A stretch of DNA of 52,337 bases from a virus, in the IMG/VR virus record IMGVR_UViG_3300035698_016849, positions 1 through 52,337 of that record, one strand, 5' to 3'. A model generated the notes under the pieces. It ran no database searches. It was given only the letters and a program-made list of their open reading frames with translations, and was not told where the DNA came from. Position numbers and translations under genes: made by a program. This document shows positions 48,356 to 52,337 of this stretch, piece by piece. The first letter of the stretch is position 1, and every line of letters starts with the position of its first letter.

Positions 48356-50182
48356 ATGAGTTACACATCAAATAATCGAAAAATCGACAATATAGCTTTT
48401 GCAAATAACGAGAACGTTATCAGTTTGAGTAGAGTTAATAATCCTATTAAGTCTATCGTAGGCTTACATTCTTTTAAAAGAATTATACAACTTCTAGATG
48501 TTAAATTTTCTTTGAATTTTAATAGTAGATATTATAATCAAGTAATATCTAAATTTAATCCAGATTTAAGAGTAAAAAATCCCAAAGAAGAAGATGTACT
48601 TACTCCATCGGCAGAGCTTCCTGATAGATTTTTGGAAAATACTGATGACATTTATTATACATTTGAGAATATAAGTATCACTGAAAATTATCTTCCCCAT
48701 ATTCATTCTGCTTTTTTATTTGACGCAGACTTCGAACTCGATTGGGATGTTTCAGAAGAATCGAACGATAAATTTTATTTTTCTCCTAATGTGGACAATT
48801 CTGTGGACGGATTTTCTATGAATTGGGAAACGCGAGAATGGTCAGAAGCATCAACTACATTATTAGATACTTTACAATACTGGAATGCTGCAGATGAATT
48901 GTTATTATCAAGTCCTCCAACCACGGGAAACCAAATATGCGATTTTAGTAAGTACCCTCATTACAATGGGGGTGTTGGTCGAACTCCTCCTGGAAATGTT
49001 ACGGAACAAAGGCTTTTTCACATTGGGGGATACTATGCCCTTATTACTGACCCTTATTTATTAATGTCAAATTGGATACCTGCATTTGGAAATGTATATG
49101 ACTTAAGTCAAGAAGATACTTTTGTGAAATACCCTTCACCAATTCCTATTCCAATAATTAAAAGCTTTAATTATGTGGACCACACCGGTTTTCCTTCTGG
49201 TGGATGGGGAGGCCCTTTCTACGTTGTAGGCGTATGCACCTCTGACGTTAACTATCCTAGTTATTTTGATTTGCCTACAGGTTACGTTGGCAATAATCCA
49301 TATCCCATTACAACAAATTTTAAAACAACTGCACATCCACATGTAATATTAGATTTTGAATGGGATTCTCATTGTACTTTTAATGCTCTAGATATAACTA
49401 GAGTTTTTCCAAATTTTAATTTTTACATCCTTGGTGTCTTAAGACAAATGCAAACCACTTCGGTAGTTGATTCTGGTCAATACACAGCCCCTTGGAGTGA
49501 TATTAAGGCAATTAGACTTAAGACCGTTCACTATTTTAAGGGACAGTTTGTTGTTTATGATTTTTGGTTTGAAATTGCAGGCATGTCTGATGTGAAATTT
49601 TGTGAAAATGAGACCATTTATACCGCATATGAAGACAGTAACTACTCAAAAGCGTTAGGATATACAGGTCCTTACGAAGCTTTAAATCCTTCACCTTCTG
49701 AGTTTTTTTCATTTGGCAATTTTTCAGTATCTGCTATAAATGATAATCTGCAAAATTACCCAAAAGATTATGATAATTTTTATGATTATAGCAATTCGTC
49801 AAAGGATGATTTAACTCTTGGAGTACCAGTAGATAACTTAGGTGGTAATTATCAAATTTCATTAGAGAATCCAGACCCCGATGTTCACCCATTTGAATAT
49901 ATCGGCTCTAAAGTATGTTTTTTTAGGACATCTAAAGAAGCAAAAGAAGACGAACAATATACAATGCACTTAGCCAAGAGCTCAATATGGAAAGATGCCA
50001 GTACTGAAGAAACACAGGAAGTAGATATCCTTAATTATTGGGCACAAGATAATCATGATGTAACAATTGAAGAAGTACCTGAAGGCTTTGCAACTAAAGG
50101 CCTTATAGCCAACGGAGAATTTCTAGTTTCATTTATTAATCCCACGCACAATTTGGAAAATAAAAATTATGTCATCAAATAA
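48356..50182 (+). CDS. Large hypothetical tail protein (608 aa)
   Basis: The product is rich in aromatic residues, Pro, Asn and Gly (for example GVGRTPPGNVTEQRLF and YVDHTGFPSGGWGGPFYVVG), as in receptor-binding or baseplate proteins. No enzymatic motif is recognised. It overlaps the start of the next gene by 14 bases. It may carry host-recognition regions. Confidence 0.6.
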   Translation: MSYTSNNRKIDNIAFANNENVISLSRVNNPIKSIVGLHSFKRIIQLLDVKFSLNFNSRYYNQVISKFNPDLRVKNPKEEDVLTPSAELPDRFLENTDDIYYTFENISITENYLPHIHSAFLFDADFELDWDVSEESNDKFYFSPNVDNSVDGFSMNWETREWSEASTTLLDTLQYWNAADELLLSSPPTTGNQICDFSKYPHYNGGVGRTPPGNVTEQRLFHIGGYYALITDPYLLMSNWIPAFGNVYDLSQEDTFVKYPSPIPIPIIKSFNYVDHTGFPSGGWGGPFYVVGVCTSDVNYPSYFDLPTGYVGNNPYPITTNFKTTAHPHVILDFEWDSHCTFNALDITRVFPNFNFYILGVLRQMQTTSVVDSGQYTAPWSDIKAIRLKTVHYFKGQFVVYDFWFEIAGMSDVKFCENETIYTAYEDSNYSKALGYTGPYEALNPSPSEFFSFGNFSVSAINDNLQNYPKDYDNFYDYSNSSKDDLTLGVPVDNLGGNYQISLENPDPDVHPFEYIGSKVCFFRTSKEAKEDEQYTMHLAKSSIWKDASTEETQEVDILNYWAQDNHDVTIEEVPEGFATKGLIANGEFLVSFINPTHNLENKNYVIK

Positions 50183-50615
50183 TAGAAGTAAACTCAGGGA
50201 AGCATTCGAAAAAATTAAAGCAACAGCTTATGGAGTTGAAGCAGAGCAAACAATTAAAGAAAACGCAGCCAAATTTAACAGACAAAAAATTAGACCATTA
50301 ACGAGATGGACTAAGGTTCACGACTTCTCACAGTTGAATTGGGTACCAGTTAAAGATTATTATGTTTGGATAATAGAATTCGCAAGATTTTCAAAGAAGT
50401 TGATTCCTTTCATATATGCCGAACCATTTTTTAAATTTGGAGGAACATATGTCGAAGGAAGTTTGAGAACTGATAAAGTATTTCAAATACGGCACGTTGA
50501 CGGTGACACAGTAAATGTTCGAATGATAATAGGTGCATGGCAACAAAGTGATATTATACAGTCAGTTAGTGCACAATTAATTTGTAAAGTTTTAAATCCA
50601 GAAGTTTATACTTAG
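50169..50615 (+). CDS. Hypothetical tail-associated protein (148 aa)
   Basis: The protein begins MSSNNRSKLREAFEKIKATA, basic and helical, and continues as a beta-rich domain (FQIRHVDGDTVNVRMIIGAW). It is translated from inside the 3' end of the upstream gene. Function unknown. Confidence 0.6.
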   Translation: MSSNNRSKLREAFEKIKATAYGVEAEQTIKENAAKFNRQKIRPLTRWTKVHDFSQLNWVPVKDYYVWIIEFARFSKKLIPFIYAEPFFKFGGTYVEGSLRTDKVFQIRHVDGDTVNVRMIIGAWQQSDIIQSVSAQLICKVLNPEVYT

Positions 50616-50622
50616 GAGAATC

Positions 50623-51012
50623 ATGCAATATATATTAGAACTAGAAAACGGAGAAACATTTAAAGGTGGAAATTTAAAAGATTCCAAATGGTTAAATATT
50701 CCTGAGATTAATATAAATAAATTAACTTATACATTTAGAGGAAAGACAATTAAGTTAGAAGGCTATGATTCATATGCACATCTTATAGAAGAAGCTACGA
50801 TAATAGTTGGCCCTCAAGCAAAATCCGCTAAAATTACTCAAGTTATGATAATGGCAAAAAAAGATGAGAAAGTATTAAAATTTATATTTGATTTGATTAA
50901 AAATAAATTCAAAATAGAATCTGCGATATTTGGAAAAGAATATAATAATAATCCAATTTCATCGTGGAAGTCTGGAAATAAATCACAAAAACCAAAATGC
51001 GAAATTAAATAA
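50623..51012 (+). CDS. Hypothetical protein (129 aa)
   Basis: The protein begins MQYILELENGETFKGGNLKD and ends with a Lys-rich helix and tail (SWKSGNKSQKPKCEIK). TAGGAGAATC precedes the ATG. No family is recognised; context suggests a tail accessory protein. Confidence 0.6.
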   Translation: MQYILELENGETFKGGNLKDSKWLNIPEININKLTYTFRGKTIKLEGYDSYAHLIEEATIIVGPQAKSAKITQVMIMAKKDEKVLKFIFDLIKNKFKIESAIFGKEYNNNPISSWKSGNKSQKPKCEIK

Positions 51013-51024
51013 TAGGAGATTAAA

Positions 51025-51375
51025 ATGGCACTAGCAAGAGATTTAAAAGGTGTACAAGGCGACGATATCCCTTTTACACTTACAATGAAATCAGATAACG
51101 TGGCAATTGATATTACTGATTATAAGTTTTATCTAACTATTAAAAATGATAGGAGCGATGCAGATGTAGACGCGTTAGCTCAGGTGGAAGTAGAAAATCC
51201 ACATACTAATCCTACTGGAGGAGTCACATCGTGGTATTTACCTAAAGAAGATACCAAAGATTTAGATGATGAATATTATTATGATATTCAAATGATAGAT
51301 GCATCGGGTCTTGTGACAACCTTATTTTATGGCAATTTTGATTTTGCTATTGAAGTTACAAAGAGTGAGGGATAA
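51025..51375 (+). CDS. Putative BppU-like beta-sandwich protein (116 aa)
   Basis: LKGVQGDDIPFTLTMKSDNV and TDYKFYLTIKNDRSD followed by DEYYYDIQMIDASG match the N-terminal beta-sandwich pattern of baseplate upper proteins (RGDD-IPF...). These anchor receptor-binding proteins to the tail tip. TAGGAGAT precedes the ATG. Confidence 0.6.
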   Translation: MALARDLKGVQGDDIPFTLTMKSDNVAIDITDYKFYLTIKNDRSDADVDALAQVEVENPHTNPTGGVTSWYLPKEDTKDLDDEYYYDIQMIDASGLVTTLFYGNFDFAIEVTKSEG

Positions 51376-51377
51376 TT

Positions 51378-51737
51378 ATGTCGGACGATTTATCAGTCAA
51401 CTTACAATCAGGATATAATATTGAAGTAAATCTTCAAACCGGATTTGATTTGCAAATTGATTTAGCCAAAGTTGCAATATCATTAGATAGAAATGACTAT
51501 GTTAAACCAGTAAGAGGTCAATTTACAGTAGCAGATTTAGACGGGAATAATATGCTATCTATAACTCATAATTTAAACATTGTGGCTAAAACAGTTATGG
51601 CCTCAGTTTTCGATGCCAATGGCGAATTTATTTTAACTCAACTAGTCACAGTTTCTTCAAATATTACAGTAATAAATATTGGCAACTTTGCTGATATGAT
51701 GGGTTTAGAGACCTGGAAATATTTAATAATAGGCTAA
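51378..51737 (+). CDS. Hypothetical tail-fibre-associated protein (119 aa)
   Basis: The N-terminus has a short internal repeat (SVNLQSGYNIEVNLQTGFD), and the rest is a beta-rich domain (SITHNLNIVAKTVMASVFDA). It starts 2 nt after the previous stop and ends the unit before the promoter at 51753. Composition suggests a fibre or adhesion module. Confidence 0.55.
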   Translation: MSDDLSVNLQSGYNIEVNLQTGFDLQIDLAKVAISLDRNDYVKPVRGQFTVADLDGNNMLSITHNLNIVAKTVMASVFDANGEFILTQLVTVSSNITVINIGNFADMMGLETWKYLIIG

Positions 51738-51752
51738 AAATTTATGAAAAAC

Positions 51753-51782
51753 TTGACAGATAGGTACTTTATATGGTATATT
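51753..51782 (+). promoter_or_regulatory. Rightward promoter before the fibre gene, N18 type
   Basis: TTGACAG (51753-51758), 18 nt, TATATT (51777-51782). It matches the promoter at 24515-24544 at nearly every position from -35 to +15, so the same factor should use both. Confidence 0.85.
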
Positions 51783-51825
51783 ATAAGTATAGAATCTAAA
51801 AGAACAATAATAAAAGGTTATAAAT

Positions 51826-52337
51826 ATGTATAAAAAATTATTAAGATTATTTTTGGCTTTTTCATTGATTTCAGGCTACGCTTATGCAGGACCTTTAAAG
51901 TCAAGTGAGAACCAAATTGGTGAACTCACCATTGGTTTAGCTGACGCTACCAAATATAAATTTCCAAAGACAGACGGAGAAGCTGGAGAAATTCTTTTGT
52001 CAGGCGGAGATGGTATACTGTCATGGCAAGGTGTACCTATACCGGAAGGCTATTATAATGCCCAATGGGATGACGCATACGCTAAAAGAGTAGATACATG
52101 GATAGCTCCACTTACATTTTCTTCAAATATTGTTAGTATAGCACGTTCAAGCCGAACTACAAGTGGCTATTTATCATCCAGCGATTTTAACAATTTCGCC
52201 AATGCATTTAGCTGGGGCGACCACTCTCTTGCAGGTTATTTAATCTCAGTTGCATATTTAGACCTAACAGGAAATCCTTCAGACACTATAACTGCTGGGG
52301 ATAATATATCTTGGACAGGTGACACTTTAAATGTATC
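51826..52337 (+). CDS. Fibre-like protein with N-terminal signal peptide, partial
   Basis: The gene starts at 51826 (AAAAGGTTATAAAT upstream) and runs off the right edge after 170 codons. Residues 1-22, MYKKLLRLFLAFSLISGYAY ending A-G, are a textbook Sec signal peptide with an Ala-x-Ala-like cleavage site. The body has SGYLSSSDFNNFANAFSWGD then HSLAGYL, the WGDH..AGYL motif common in phage tail fibre proteins. A signal peptide on a fibre-like protein is unusual: the product may be secreted to the periplasm or surface. It has its own promoter. Confidence 0.75.
   Translation, partial: MYKKLLRLFLAFSLISGYAYAGPLKSSENQIGELTIGLADATKYKFPKTDGEAGEILLSGGDGILSWQGVPIPEGYYNAQWDDAYAKRVDTWIAPLTFSSNIVSIARSSRTTSGYLSSSDFNNFANAFSWGDHSLAGYLISVAYLDLTGNPSDTITAGDNISWTGDTLNV

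Noticed and set aside
1-52337. CRISPR arrays, rRNA genes, integrase or tail sheath
   Set aside because: I looked for regular direct repeats with spacers, rRNA-like blocks, tyrosine or serine recombinase motifs and a sheath-type gene and saw none in the window.

Overview
The window is 52 kb of an AT-rich tailed-phage (Caudoviricetes) genome or a very large prophage segment. The evidence is an ordered head and tail module (terminase large subunit, portal, ChaB-like protein, capsid protease, major capsid, head completion, tail tube, tape measure, tail tip proteins), very tight gene packing with ATGA overlaps, and many genes shorter than 60 codons. I see no tail sheath gene, so a siphovirus-like tail fits best. 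AAGGAG ribosome sites and consensus TTGACA/TATACT promoters suggest a host with ordinary sigma-70-like transcription. The host itself cannot be named from the sequence.

Layout. (1) 1-9512, minus strand: a dense early-type block of about 34 small genes. Most are hypothetical, and several carry Cys-pair zinc ribbons. It includes a 399-aa radical SAM protein, a possible transglutaminase-fold protein, a possible ADP-ribosyltransferase-like protein and one gene with an in-frame TGA. (2) 9513-11253: a 1.7-kb divergent region without credible genes. It holds promoters, direct and inverted repeats, and a structured leader RNA. (3) 11254-16608, plus strand: small zinc-ribbon genes, then an RNA-metabolism group made of an RlaP-like nucleotidyltransferase, an HNH homing endonuclease and a CCA-adding/poly(A) polymerase-like enzyme. 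(4) 16650-23224: small genes around a large RecB-type nuclease/SF2 helicase fusion interrupted by a LAGLIDADG intein. (5) 23225-24625: regulatory stretches with three strong promoters, a small basic protein, and an orphan copy of an IS605 right end that resembles a TnpB omega RNA. (6) 24626-37003: DNA packaging, head, neck and tail tube, with a TnpB-only IS605-family element inserted between the chaB-like gene and the capsid protease gene. (7) 37105-51737: tail assembly proteins, tape measure, tail tip, repeat-rich and beta-propeller virion proteins. (8) 51753-end: a promoter followed by a fibre-like protein with a signal peptide, cut by the window edge.

How the parts work together. A recurrent plus-strand promoter (TTGACAG, exactly 18 nt, TATACT or close variant) stands before the leader region, the helicase unit, the pre-terminase units, the terminase-capsid unit and the fibre gene, so transcription appears modular. 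Minus-strand relatives drive parts of the early block. GTGAAT palindromes occur in both the 5.2-kb intergenic space and the 11.1-kb leader, which hints at one shared regulator or RNA fold. Mobile elements are concentrated here: a free-standing HNH nuclease, an intein, TnpB, and the orphan right end.
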